A stretch of DNA of 64,000 nt from Rhodocytophaga rosea (lineage in GTDB: Bacteria > Bacteroidota > Bacteroidia > Cytophagales > 172606-1): the NCBI RefSeq assembly GCF_010119975.1, contig NZ_CP048222.1:3428501-3492500 (forward strand). The letters run 5' to 3'. Of this stretch, positions 25,871-35,274 are shown in pieces; positions within the stretch are counted from its first letter, which is position 1, and the number at the start of each line of letters is the position of its first letter. The translations under genes were made by a program, and so were the position numbers. Below the pieces are notes generated by a model. It saw nothing but the letters and a program-made list of their open reading frames with translations, did not search any database and was not told the origin of the DNA.

Positions 25871-28618
25871 ATGCTATTCAAATATATTTTACCTTTATTA
25901 ACGATGATTTTGCTGTTTAGCTATAATGGATACAGCCAGACCACTAAACCTACTTTAATCTACCAGGAAGAATTTACATTTAGTCAAAAAGTATATAGGA
26001 TAAAAGTAGAGAATGTGAGTGATGATTATAAATACAAAATCACTATGAATGACTCTACATTTAATCTGATTGAACTAAAGCCGGATGTTTTTAAAAGAAG
26101 GTTTATAGAGACGATTGGCAAATTAGAACCTTCTATTAAAACTAAATTAATTTCTGACACCACTCTGAAAATCGTAGTTGAAGATAAAGCAGATGAATAT
26201 TTTTTAAAAATAGTTACACAGGTACTTACCACCATAGACAAATCTCCTACTTCCGGTTATCTTCTTATTGAGCAACCCAAAGTAGTAACCTATGATTATT
26301 TCGAGTATTACGGCACCATAGGATGGAGCAAAAAAAAGCTGCTGGAGAGTATAGCAAAATATTCCCTCGAAATGTACAGGTTAAAAGATTATCTGTTGGA
26401 ACATGATTCTTATTTTGGTACCAATAACAAAATAGATTATATAAACAACTATTTTAAAGAATTGAAATTTACTAAGGTAAACCGGGGACTTACTGAACTA
26501 CAAAAACAACGTTTGCTGGCTGCCGGTTTCACTAATAAAGAGCTTCATATTATTTTCCCCGATTCTCTTCCCAATTTTAATATTGATACACTTTGTATAT
26601 CGGCTGATACACTTTATGATTTTGATTCAATTATAATTAAAGATTCAATAATGACTAAAAGAGATTCAGCCAAAGCAAAGCCTGATACAATTAAGATAAA
26701 ACAAAGATTTAGTTCTCGTAACCTTTCTTATAGTCAGATTCCACAGAAGTTTGAAAAACCAAACAAATACCTCGCTAATGTACTTGAGAACTTGCAACAA
26801 GTAATTTCAAAGATGACAGGAAGGATTCAAGACAATAACGAAGAGCGAATTTTGCGAAGAGATAGTACTGATAAAAAAGAGAAATTAGAATTAATAAATC
26901 GTAAAATCTCAGATATAAAAACTTATGTTGAATCATTTAGAGCAGATAGTGTTAAATATAGAAAATTACTTGCAACCGATACGCTTGAGTCAAGAATAAA
27001 ACAACAAGATTTAGTAAAACTTAAATTGCAATTAGCCACTTTACAACAAAAAGATACCTTAGATCTTTGGAAAGCAAAAGATAAGAAAAAGAAATTAACC
27101 CCTGAGCAAAGAAACTATTAAAATGAAGTTTATACTCTTATGGATGAAATATATTTTGTTGAATTCGAGATAGAAGAACTAAGTGAGGCTTTTCAAAATT
27201 TATCAAGAATAAATGACTATGTTATAGATCAAAAGAAAAAAAACCTTTCAGACGCAAAAAGAAAATTAAGATTTTTAGAAAGCCAGAAGAAATCCCTTAG
27301 AGATACTTTATCCATAAATACGGAAATTAAAAGGACTAAAGATTTAATTACAAATTTAGATACTACGATAATCAAGTATGAAAAAATAGATAGCCTGCGA
27401 GAAGCCCAAAAAATTGCAAATAATGAAAAAATAGTTGCCCAGAACCGTTTGAAAGAAATAGAAGATAAATTAAAACAGTTCCCTACAAAAGATGGACTAT
27501 TGATAGATTCTGTTCAAATAGAGTTTTCAGCAGGAAACCTCAAAAATATGATTGTAATAGGCCGGAACAAAGATGAAGCTCATACTTTTGTCAATCCTTA
27601 TCCTATTCCTTTTTCAGCTATTCGTGATTATAACTATGCTATTCAACTGTATTCATTTAATCATCGCAATCCGCCGGATAATTATCATTACTGGATTCGT
27701 TTAAGCGATGTTATAAAATATATACCAAAGTTCTACAACGATTCTGAAGATTATAGCCCAGCTGATACAGCTTTTTTCGTTAAACCGGAGAAGAAAATGG
27801 CAATTATGCACAAAACTCCTGTTGATCGGATTTTGGAAGCGAAGGTCTTTAGCGACTTTGTAGGGTTTGATGATGATAGCCCCAATGGATTGGTACAGGC
27901 AGAAGTAAGCAAACGTCTGATTCTGCGGCCCAACCGCCGCCCCATTATCGTTGATAGAAGGCCATTTGGATTTATTGGTATTTTAAATCACCTGGAGCCT
28001 GTGGCTTCACTTAATAAGATTGAGGATAAAAATAAAGAGCTACTCTTAAATCAATATAATCCTTTAGATACAAATCAAACTTATCCATTCAAAAATGCAC
28101 GTTCCATTGATTTATTACGATATGCCAATTTCACTATTGGAGCAAAACTAAATTTGTTTGTAGTTGATTTTCCGCAGGTAAAATCTTCTTTCTTTCTGGA
28201 TATAGGTTCTGGTTTGTTAAGAACAGCAATACTCGATTCAGTAAGATTATCAGATACAATAACATTAGTTAGCCGGTACAATGCCAATTCACTGCAATCA
28301 TTTTTAGAGTTAACCTGGCAAATTAAACCTGACCACCGTTTTGGCTTTAGTATTTCACCCCGAATCAGCTATTTTGATTTAAAGTCACCTAAGTTTCAGC
28401 AAGTACCCAAATTAAATGATGAATATGCAGACATGGCCAGAGGCAACCCCTATTGGATGGTAGGAGTTCACTTAAATGCACATATTCTTCCCTCTGCTAA
28501 TGGCAGAATTTTCTTCCGGGCTACTTACACTACCATGTACGATAACCTGAAACAGGATTTCTTTCAGGCACAGCTAGGATATGCCTTTAATATTCTCAAA
28601 AGAAAACCAGGACAATAG
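25871..28618 (+). pseudogene. Large exported coiled-coil/outer-membrane gene interrupted by one in-frame TAA
   Basis: Two ORFs in the same frame, 25871-27121 (416 aa) and from ATG 27140 to 28618 (492 aa), are separated by a single TAA at 27119-27121. Reading through gives 915 codons. The first part has a signal peptide (MLFKYILPLLTMILLFSYNG) and a beta-rich domain and then a long helix region; the second begins with more heptads (ELSEAFQNLSRIND, KRKLRFLESQKKSLR) and ends in a barrel-like domain (FTIGAKLNLFVVDF, FQAQLGYAFNIL). The second part alone lacks a signal peptide although it looks like an outer-membrane protein. So the best reading is a single gene with a nonsense mutation; two real genes, readthrough or a sequencing error are alternatives. 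Confidence 0.75.
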
Positions 28619-28620
28619 TT

Positions 28621-29205
28621 ATGTGTATACTTAATAGAAGCTTTAATAATACCTGGGTTTGTATTATTTGCTTTGCCTGTATTGGGATTGCCTGTAATCC
28701 AACTATTAATACATTCAGTTGGAAAAAAGCTACTTTCAGGAATAACACAACAGGTAATGAACTACAAATAGCAAGCACTATTACCCATGACAAGAAAACA
28801 CTAACTGTGTTATTTGATACAACCGTTATTCTTCAATATGCTGCTGCAACAATTATAGACACTACGCTTTCTTATACATTAACAGTGCCTTTCACAAAAC
28901 CGGCACAAGAAAAGGATAGTATTGCAAATGTATTAGAATACTTTGTATCCAAAGATAGTTTAACCACGGTACAGTTACAGATAGCTGTAAACAATCAGTT
29001 ATTAAATGTACCAATACCTGAAATAGATACTACAGCTGGTACTTTACATTACGGATTTCCACTTACACTCACCCAGGAGCAGGTTAATGCTTCTGATTCT
29101 TTTATAGCTTATACATTTACAGTTAACATTACCAAACCTGTTACAGAAAGCGATATGTTATTTCAGCTGGAAGGATTAGATTTAATTGCAAAGAAAGAGG
29201 AATAA
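28621..29205 (+). CDS. Predicted lipoprotein of the envelope cluster
   Basis: 194 residues, starting 2 bp after the previous stop, so translationally linked to it. The N-terminus has a hydrophobic segment and a lipobox-like CFACIGIACN near residue 25. The mature domain is rich in Thr, Val and Ile with an alternating pattern (LSYTLTVPFTKPAQ, VQLQIAVNNQLLN, YTFTVNITKPVTESD) like an all-beta domain with two similar halves. Function unknown. It probably closes the operon; the next gene lies about 440 bp away. Confidence 0.68.
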   Translation: MCILNRSFNNTWVCIICFACIGIACNPTINTFSWKKATFRNNTTGNELQIASTITHDKKTLTVLFDTTVILQYAAATIIDTTLSYTLTVPFTKPAQEKDSIANVLEYFVSKDSLTTVQLQIAVNNQLLNVPIPEIDTTAGTLHYGFPLTLTQEQVNASDSFIAYTFTVNITKPVTESDMLFQLEGLDLIAKKEE

Positions 29206-29649
29206 CAATCATTACCTATCATACTGTGGTGTTTTACTGCTACACTGTAGATAGACAGATATAGAAATTGACAAGTACTCTGATATAATATCATAATACT
29301 ACTTTATTATGACGTATTCGATATTAATTATGGCAGGGCACGGGTTTAAAATGGACAGCATAAATCTTATTATGAATAACTGAACTTTTAAAATAGGCCT
29401 CTGAAAGCTTATTATGAGCAATCAATAATGTAAAGTGTCTGGCAAAAGCCTTATCACAAACATATGAAGCTTTATTATAACCTTCGGATAAACTAAAATG
29501 AATGTCGCATCATTTATGATAATCTTCAAATCATTGATATTGGTATTTTGGTCTTAACTTTAATCTACAAGACCTTACACATACCATCTGTTGGCCTCGC
29601 TTACCTTCCAGAGGAATCTGCTATCAAACTCAAATCAAATTTTATCCCA
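29206..29649. other. Intergenic region without recognised features
   Basis: 444 bp, AT-rich. An open frame from 29548 runs through its end into the next gene, but the natural ATG of that gene is at 29650. I found no terminator, promoter box or repeat here. Confidence 0.4.
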
Positions 29650-30330
29650 ATGACAATACCTCAGAGCAACAAGCTTACCATGTACGAAGGCGTACTGGAA
29701 ACCCTTAATGTATACAATAGTGTATGGAAGAATACAATTGTTATCAGTGAGGCGGTAAACGAATTCAGTATCCTGCTTCCCCAGATCCGGAAGACAGGTG
29801 CTACTAAAGCTACTTCTACCAAGGGCATTACACAGGCTAAAGTAGCTAAAAAACAGGAAATGGCAGACCGTGCTTACAAATTAGCTGGGCTTACATCAGC
29901 GTATGCGTCTAAAAGTAATAATGTAGCCTTACAGGCATCTTTAGATTATTCTCATTCCGATTTGTTTCAGACTAAAGATAACCTGGCTATCGACCATTGC
30001 ATGGTTATTTACAACCAGATTCGCCCATTAGTAGCTGAACTAAAGCCATATGGCATTACAGCTGCTGAACTGGATGCCCTACAAACAACTATTACTGCAT
30101 TTCAGACACTAATTGGGCAAAAAGGGCAGCAACAAAGTGGGATGAAAGTTATCAACCAGTCTATAGAAACTCTGTTTCAACAGGCAGATAACTTGCTAAA
30201 AACACAGCTAGATAAACTGATGCTCCGTTATACAGATACTAACCGGGAATTTTATGATGCTTATTTTTCTTCACGTATCACCCGTCATCTGGGAGGCAGC
30301 CGCAAACCGGCAAGTGTTAAAGCAGCTTAG
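29650..30330 (+). CDS. Helical hypothetical protein, 226 aa
   Basis: The ATG at 29650 gives MTIPQSNKLTMYEGVLETLN; an upstream TTG-type start would add 34 unlikely residues. The protein looks all-helical, with a region of about 150-205 forming long amphipathic helices and a C-terminal signature IETLFQQADNLLKTQLDKLM, then EFYDAYFSSRI. I recall such proteins as a common, uncharacterised family in Bacteroidota. The frameshifted gene at 44910-45535 shares the C-terminal signature (LxxLxQxAxxLLxTxLDxL, EFYxAYxxSRI). No signal peptide, so cytoplasmic. A terminator follows. Confidence 0.7.
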   Translation: MTIPQSNKLTMYEGVLETLNVYNSVWKNTIVISEAVNEFSILLPQIRKTGATKATSTKGITQAKVAKKQEMADRAYKLAGLTSAYASKSNNVALQASLDYSHSDLFQTKDNLAIDHCMVIYNQIRPLVAELKPYGITAAELDALQTTITAFQTLIGQKGQQQSGMKVINQSIETLFQQADNLLKTQLDKLMLRYTDTNREFYDAYFSSRITRHLGGSRKPASVKAA

Positions 30331-30400
30331 AATAAAGGTAGGTTTTAAATACATCGCTGTTCAGCGTTTATTATAGTAACGCATCTACGAATACCTACAC

Positions 30401-30447
30401 AAGCAGATAGATTGAGTAACGCTATAGTACTCATTCATCTGCTTTTC
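30401..30447 (+). terminator. Probable intrinsic terminator
   Basis: AAGCAGATAGATTGAGTA pairs imperfectly with TACTCATTCATCTGCTT around a 9-nt loop, followed by TTTTCT. About 70 bp after the stop of the helical protein gene. Confidence 0.6.
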
Positions 30448-30533
30448 TATTATGCGGATACTAGCGTTGCTTTCCTCATGCAACGAATCTGCGATTAAAT
30501 GGGTCATACTACTGGCAGACCTAAACTCAGCAG

Positions 30534-30959
30534 ATGATGAAAAGCTTCTACCTAATCATAGTAATGGTATGGGTATTCTTTTCCTGTACCAGGGAAGAAA
30601 ATCTTTCCACCCTCAGCGGCACCTGGAAACTTACCGCCTACCAACAAATAGAGACCGGAGCAATAGATACGGAACCTTCCAATCTGGAGCGGTCTATTGA
30701 AATTCAATTTTCAGATAATGGATCAACAGGAACCATTTCTGGTCATACGGTTACGAACCAGATATCTGGGAAATATGCCTTACAGGCTGGCAACCAGATC
30801 AATGTAGAATCATTTGGTGGAACAAAGGTCGCAGAGCCAGCATGGGGCAACCGGTTCTGGACTGCCATCTATCAGGCCGGAATATATCAGGTCAATTCAA
30901 CAAAGTTAGTGATCACTAACAAGCTGCATACGGAAAAAATGATCTTTCAGAGAAAGTAA
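30534..30959 (+). CDS. Small lipocalin/META-like lipoprotein
   Basis: 141 residues. The signal peptide MMKSFYLIIVMVWVFFSC ends in a lipobox-like cysteine (VFFSC). The mature part begins LSTLSGTWKLTAYQQIETGA, the usual opening of lipocalin-like or META-type beta barrels, and has strands such as SIEIQFSDNGSTGTISGH and TKLVITNKLHTEKMIFQRK. Such proteins are abundant lipid-anchored envelope proteins in Bacteroidota with mostly unknown ligands. It has an ATGATG start; either is possible. Separate from receptor pair 1, which begins 190 bp later. Confidence 0.7.
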   Translation: MMKSFYLIIVMVWVFFSCTREENLSTLSGTWKLTAYQQIETGAIDTEPSNLERSIEIQFSDNGSTGTISGHTVTNQISGKYALQAGNQINVESFGGTKVAEPAWGNRFWTAIYQAGIYQVNSTKLVITNKLHTEKMIFQRK

Positions 30960-31150
30960 ATATTTTCCATACTTTACTTGCAAGGAAATATTGTGATAGG
31001 TGAACCAAATTTAAAAGTCCTTATAAAATGACAGGCTTCTGGCTATGTGAGTGAGGAATATTAAGATTATTACAGGCTGACTGTGAAATAGTGCTTTGTA
31101 TCTGATGATTTCATTATAAATTTACCTATACCTACGTTTACCAGCCAGCT

Positions 31151-33493
31151 ATGAAAATTTTGTATTCGATTGCCTTGCTATTTATTTGTTTTCCTGTTTT
31201 TTCCCAAACCAGATACACCATCAGCGGCTATGTTTCGGAGCGAGGCAGCCGGGAATTGCTGATTGGTGTAAATGTATACCAGCCGGGCACTTCTGTTGGC
31301 ACCGTTACCAATAATTATGGTTTTTATTCCATTACTTTACCAGCAACCGATACCCTTACCCTTGCTTTTTCTTATGTAGGTTACCAGCCGGAACTGCGCA
31401 AAATCGCACTGAACCGGAATGTAGAACTCAACATAGAATTACTATCCGATATTCAGCTAAAAGAAGTGGAAGTAGTGGCCAAACGGCAGGAACGTATCAG
31501 CGAATCGCCGCAGATGAGTGTGGTAGAAGTGCCGGTAGCTCAAATCAAAGATATTCCGGCTTTACTGGGTGAGAAAGATGTACTGAAAGTGCTGCAACTG
31601 ATGCCAGGTGTACAAAAAGGCAGTGAAGGCAACAGCGGCTTATATGTACGTGGTGGCGGTCCGGATCAGAACCTGATTATTCTGGACGATGCCGTGGTAT
31701 ACAATGCCTATCATTTGTTCGGCTTTTTTTCTTTATTCAATGGCGATGCCTTAAAAAGTGTGGAACTCACCAAAGGAGGTTTTCCGGCCCGTTTCGGAGG
31801 CAGGCTTTCGTCGGTGGTAGAAATGAATATGAAAGAAGGTAACAAGGAGAAACTGCATGGAGAAGGCGGAATAGGATTAATTTCATCCAGGCTTACCCTG
31901 GAAGGACCCTTAAAGAAGGAGAAATCTTCCTTTCTGATCTCCGGCCGCAGAACCTATGCTGATGCGCTGATCCGGCCGTTTATGCCTAAGGATGAAAAAG
32001 GCGGATATTATTTTTATGACTTGAATACGAAAGTAAATTATGATTTTGGCAGGAAAAATAAGCTCTATCTCAGTGGTTATTTCGGACAGGACCGTTTCTT
32101 TTACCGCTCTAAATACGATGGAGGTACTGAAAAAGCCGGGTTTAACTGGGGAAACGCCACTGGTACCTTGCGTTGGAATCATTTGTTCAGCGAACGTTTG
32201 TTTGCAAATACATCATTAATCTTCAGTAATTACCGGTTTAATATCTATTCCCAGGAAAAAGACCGGGATGGGGCTGAATATAACCTGGATTATTTCTCCG
32301 GCATCCGGGACATTGGCTTTAAATACGACCTCGACTTTTTTCCAAATCCTAAGCACGCCTTTAAAGCAGGTGTGCTCAGCACCTATCACCGGTTTACGCC
32401 GAGTGCCATTGTGCTGAAAGATTCCGATGTAAATGAATTTAAGCGGGAAATAGACGCCATTCATGTAGTGGAATCTGGTGTGTATGTGGAGGATTTATAT
32501 AAACCTATTCCGCAGCTACGTATCAACGCTGGTTTTCGCCTGAGCCATTTTGCAGCCAAACACAAGCAATATTTGCGTCCAGAGCCCCGTTTGTCAGCTT
32601 CTTATGGCCTGCGTAACGATCTGTCGGTGAAAGCTTCATATGCCGTGATGAACCAATATGTACACCTGATCTCTAATACAGGTATAGGCCTGCCAACTGA
32701 TCTGTGGGTGCCTACAACCTCCCGCATTGCCCCACAGCAATCGCAACAGGTAGCAGCCGGATTAGCCAAAGACTTTACAGAACAGGGCTTAACGTTAACT
32801 CTGGAAGGATACTACAAGAAATCTAAGAATATTCTGGGCTATAAAGAAGGCGCCAGCTTTCTGTTAATTGAAGATGGCCCGGAAGGAGCCAATGAAGTAA
32901 GCTGGGAAAATAACGTAACAGCTGGCAAAGGCTGGTCGTATGGGGTAGAATTCCTGTTACAAAAGAAAATAGGCCGTTTCTCCGGGTGGGCAGGCTATAC
33001 GCTTTCCTGGACACAATTGCAGTTTGATTCTCTGAACTTTGGCAAAAAATATTATGCCCGTTACGACCGCCGCCACGATATTTCTCTGGTAGGAATTTAT
33101 GAACTGACTCCTAAAATTACAATATCAGGAACCTGGGTATATGGCACCGGCAATGCCATTACACTTCCTCTCGGTGAATATTTCGCCTATGAACATCGTC
33201 CTGGCCGGGGTGGCTCCTTTGCTCTGGCATCACAAAATGATTATGGACCAAAAAATAGCTCTCGTATGGCCGCCTATCACCGCTTAGATTTCGGCATTCA
33301 GTTTCACAAGAAAAAAAGATGGGGAGAACGTACCTGGGAGATTAGTTTGTATAATGCCTATAGCCGCAAAAATCCTTTCTTCTATTTTATCGATTACAAA
33401 TACGACGATAAAACACAGACACAGGAAGGAATTCTAAAACAGATCACGCTATTCCCGATTATACCTTCTTTCAGTTATTCTTTCAAATTTTAA
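31151..33493 (+). CDS. TonB-dependent receptor with carboxypeptidase-regulatory-like domain (receptor pair 1)
   Basis: 780 residues. Signal peptide (about 1-19), then a CarboxypepD_reg-like domain (about 22-105: YTISGYVSERGSRELLIGVN, GFYSITLP, FSYVGYQ), plug domain (about 115-225: GVQKGSEGNSGLYVRGGGPDQN, KGGFPARFGGRLSSVVEM) and a 22-strand barrel to the C-terminus, which ends in FSYSFKF with a terminal Phe. It moves a ligand across the outer membrane with TonB energy. The DUF4249 gene overlaps its stop by one base. A paralogue lies at 61071-63464. The ligand is unknown; no sugar-degrading genes are next to it. Confidence 0.92.
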   Translation: MKILYSIALLFICFPVFSQTRYTISGYVSERGSRELLIGVNVYQPGTSVGTVTNNYGFYSITLPATDTLTLAFSYVGYQPELRKIALNRNVELNIELLSDIQLKEVEVVAKRQERISESPQMSVVEVPVAQIKDIPALLGEKDVLKVLQLMPGVQKGSEGNSGLYVRGGGPDQNLIILDDAVVYNAYHLFGFFSLFNGDALKSVELTKGGFPARFGGRLSSVVEMNMKEGNKEKLHGEGGIGLISSRLTLEGPLKKEKSSFLISGRRTYADALIRPFMPKDEKGGYYFYDLNTKVNYDFGRKNKLYLSGYFGQDRFFYRSKYDGGTEKAGFNWGNATGTLRWNHLFSERLFANTSLIFSNYRFNIYSQEKDRDGAEYNLDYFSGIRDIGFKYDLDFFPNPKHAFKAGVLSTYHRFTPSAIVLKDSDVNEFKREIDAIHVVESGVYVEDLYKPIPQLRINAGFRLSHFAAKHKQYLRPEPRLSASYGLRNDLSVKASYAVMNQYVHLISNTGIGLPTDLWVPTTSRIAPQQSQQVAAGLAKDFTEQGLTLTLEGYYKKSKNILGYKEGASFLLIEDGPEGANEVSWENNVTAGKGWSYGVEFLLQKKIGRFSGWAGYTLSWTQLQFDSLNFGKKYYARYDRRHDISLVGIYELTPKITISGTWVYGTGNAITLPLGEYFAYEHRPGRGGSFALASQNDYGPKNSSRMAAYHRLDFGIQFHKKKRWGERTWEISLYNAYSRKNPFFYFIDYKYDDKTQTQEGILKQITLFPIIPSFSYSFKF

Positions 33494-34449
33494 TGCAGCC
33501 AGCCATGATAATATTTATAAGTTTTAGCAAAATCAATAATAGAAATCAGCTTTCTGCCCGAATATTTCATAGGTCAAGTGTATTTTTACTCCTAGTAAGC
33601 TTTTTTCTGATGGCTTGTGAGAAAGAAGTAAGCAATATAAAAATACCTCAGTCGCCACCAAAACTGGTCATTGCTGCGTTTATCTCTCCTCAGGATACTA
33701 TTCTCCAGGTATCTGTTGGAAAATCGCTGCCAGTACTGGGAAAAGGCAATCTGTCATTTGAAAATATCAGAGATGCTGTAGTAGTCATGTCGGATGGAAC
33801 AAATTCTGTTACACTGTCTCTTATAGAAGGGCGAAGTGGATATACAACGGATGCCTCAAATTTACCTATTATTCCTGGTCAAACTTATTTCCTTACAGTG
33901 AGCAATTCCGAAGGAATGCAGGCTACTGCTTCCTGTACCGTGCCAATTACTCAGAATAATACGCTTGAGATAATAAGTGATTCTACAGAAAATGAGTCTG
34001 GTGGGAAGGAATATTTTATGCAATTAAAATGGAAGGATACGCCAGGAGAAATAAATTATTACCGGGTATTTGCCGAAACTCAAACTGCATATCTTTTTCC
34101 AAATGATGGCAGTGGTGGAGGAAATGTGACAACCAGGTATGAAGATATTTACTGGGATGGAACACAATTTTATAGTGACAGCCGCCTGGATGGAGCAGCA
34201 TTTTCTTCTTCCAAAGGTAGTTTATACAGTCTTGGTTATATAGGGAAGGACCCTAACGTGTATTCAGCCACATTACATGGCTATTTGTTCAATACCGACG
34301 AGCCTTATTACCGCTATCATCAGTCGGTACGGAATAATAGCAATGAGAATCCTTTTGCGGAACCTACGCCTATTTATTCTAATGTGAGCGGTGGCTTAGG
34401 AGTTTTTGCTGCCTATAACCGGAGTACTGTAAGTGTCAGGTTGAAATAA
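33493..34449 (+). CDS. DUF4249 lipoprotein (partner of receptor pair 1)
   Basis: 318 residues from the ATG that overlaps the receptor stop by one base. A hydrophobic segment ends in LVSFFLMACEKEV, a lipobox with Cys at about residue 42, so the natural start could be somewhat further in. The rest is all-beta (KLVIAAFISPQDTILQVSV, YFLTVSNSEG), typical of DUF4249, whose members sit at the outer membrane surface with TonB receptors, much as SusD sits with SusC. Ligand unknown. Transcription ends at the AT-rich hairpin 34452-34483. Confidence 0.88.
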   Translation: MQPAMIIFISFSKINNRNQLSARIFHRSSVFLLLVSFFLMACEKEVSNIKIPQSPPKLVIAAFISPQDTILQVSVGKSLPVLGKGNLSFENIRDAVVVMSDGTNSVTLSLIEGRSGYTTDASNLPIIPGQTYFLTVSNSEGMQATASCTVPITQNNTLEIISDSTENESGGKEYFMQLKWKDTPGEINYYRVFAETQTAYLFPNDGSGGGNVTTRYEDIYWDGTQFYSDSRLDGAAFSSSKGSLYSLGYIGKDPNVYSATLHGYLFNTDEPYYRYHQSVRNNSNENPFAEPTPIYSNVSGGLGVFAAYNRSTVSVRLK

Positions 34450-34451
34450 GC

Positions 34452-34483
34452 ATATTTTCTAAAGATACATCTTTAGAAAATAT
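34452..34483 (+). terminator. AT-rich 15-bp hairpin after receptor pair 1
   Basis: Perfect arms ATATTTTCTAAAGAT and ATCTTTAGAAAATAT around a 2-nt spacer, starting right after the stop codon. No T-run follows, so termination is likely but not certain; mRNA 3' end protection is another possibility. Confidence 0.6.
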
Positions 34484-34575
34484 AAATCAGTAGAGATCAG
34501 AGAAGGCTTTCTCATGAGAATTACATTGAATTCAAGGTTCATTTAGGTATATTAGCTTTTTCTATTTACTGATCT

Positions 34576-35184
34576 ATGATTACTTCTGATGCACTCTCGT
34601 TTCCTGCTATTGAAGAAGATATATGGCGTTTTCTAACAGCCGGAAGCAAACATCCTAAAGAAGCATTTTATACCGGAACACTGGGTACGCAATCAGCAAG
34701 TGGCATTGAACTCAGAATGGTGGTATTACGGGAAGTAAATGTAGACGAAAAAAAAACCATTTGTTATTCAGATAAAAGAGCGGGTAAAGTAGCCGAAATA
34801 CAAAAAAATCCTTTGGTAAGCTGGTTATTCTGGGATTCTGAAAAACGGATTCAACTCAGGCTTTCAGGTACAGCTACTGTAGAGATAAACAATCAGTTTA
34901 CGGATACACACTGGGCCAATACCACTCCCAGTAACCGGAGAAGTTATATGGCTATTCCGGCTCCAGGCAGTTTCTTAGATCATCCGGCTTCCGGATTGCC
35001 CTCAGAACTGGATACCAGAGAACCTACCTTAGAAGAGAGTGAGAGAGGAAAAATGAATTTCGCTGTGATTGTAAGCACGATTCATCAGATTGACTGGCTG
35101 CATTTAGGTAGTAAAGGCCATCATAGGGCTATATTTAACTATGAGAATGGTGTTCTAGCAAAATTTTCGTGGATAGTGCCCTAA
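34576..35184 (+). CDS. Pyridoxamine 5'-phosphate oxidase-like flavin protein
   Basis: 202 residues. FMN-binding split-barrel protein: YTGTLGTQSASGIELRMVVL, then CYSDKRAGKVAEIQKNPLVS, WLFWDSEKRIQLRLSGTATV and the C-terminal HHRAIFNYENG. It resembles PdxH-related proteins of the general-stress type rather than true PdxH, because the C-terminal pyridoxine oxidase dimerisation domain motif (RxPxHxR) is missing. It may use F420 or FMN for unknown small-molecule chemistry. Monocistronic, about 90 bp before rtcB. Confidence 0.83.
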   Translation: MITSDALSFPAIEEDIWRFLTAGSKHPKEAFYTGTLGTQSASGIELRMVVLREVNVDEKKTICYSDKRAGKVAEIQKNPLVSWLFWDSEKRIQLRLSGTATVEINNQFTDTHWANTTPSNRRSYMAIPAPGSFLDHPASGLPSELDTREPTLEESERGKMNFAVIVSTIHQIDWLHLGSKGHHRAIFNYENGVLAKFSWIVP

Positions 35185-35274
35185 GTTGAATATTGAAGAT
35201 CTAAATTGAATTTCTTTTTACCATTTTCACGTATAGGGTAGAAAAGCGTTTATTTTTTACATATTTGACAACGT

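Noticed and set aside
29548-29649. Upstream extension of the helical protein at 29650
   Set aside because: It starts at a non-ATG codon and the added 34 residues look non-coding, while the ATG at 29650 begins the recognisable helical part.
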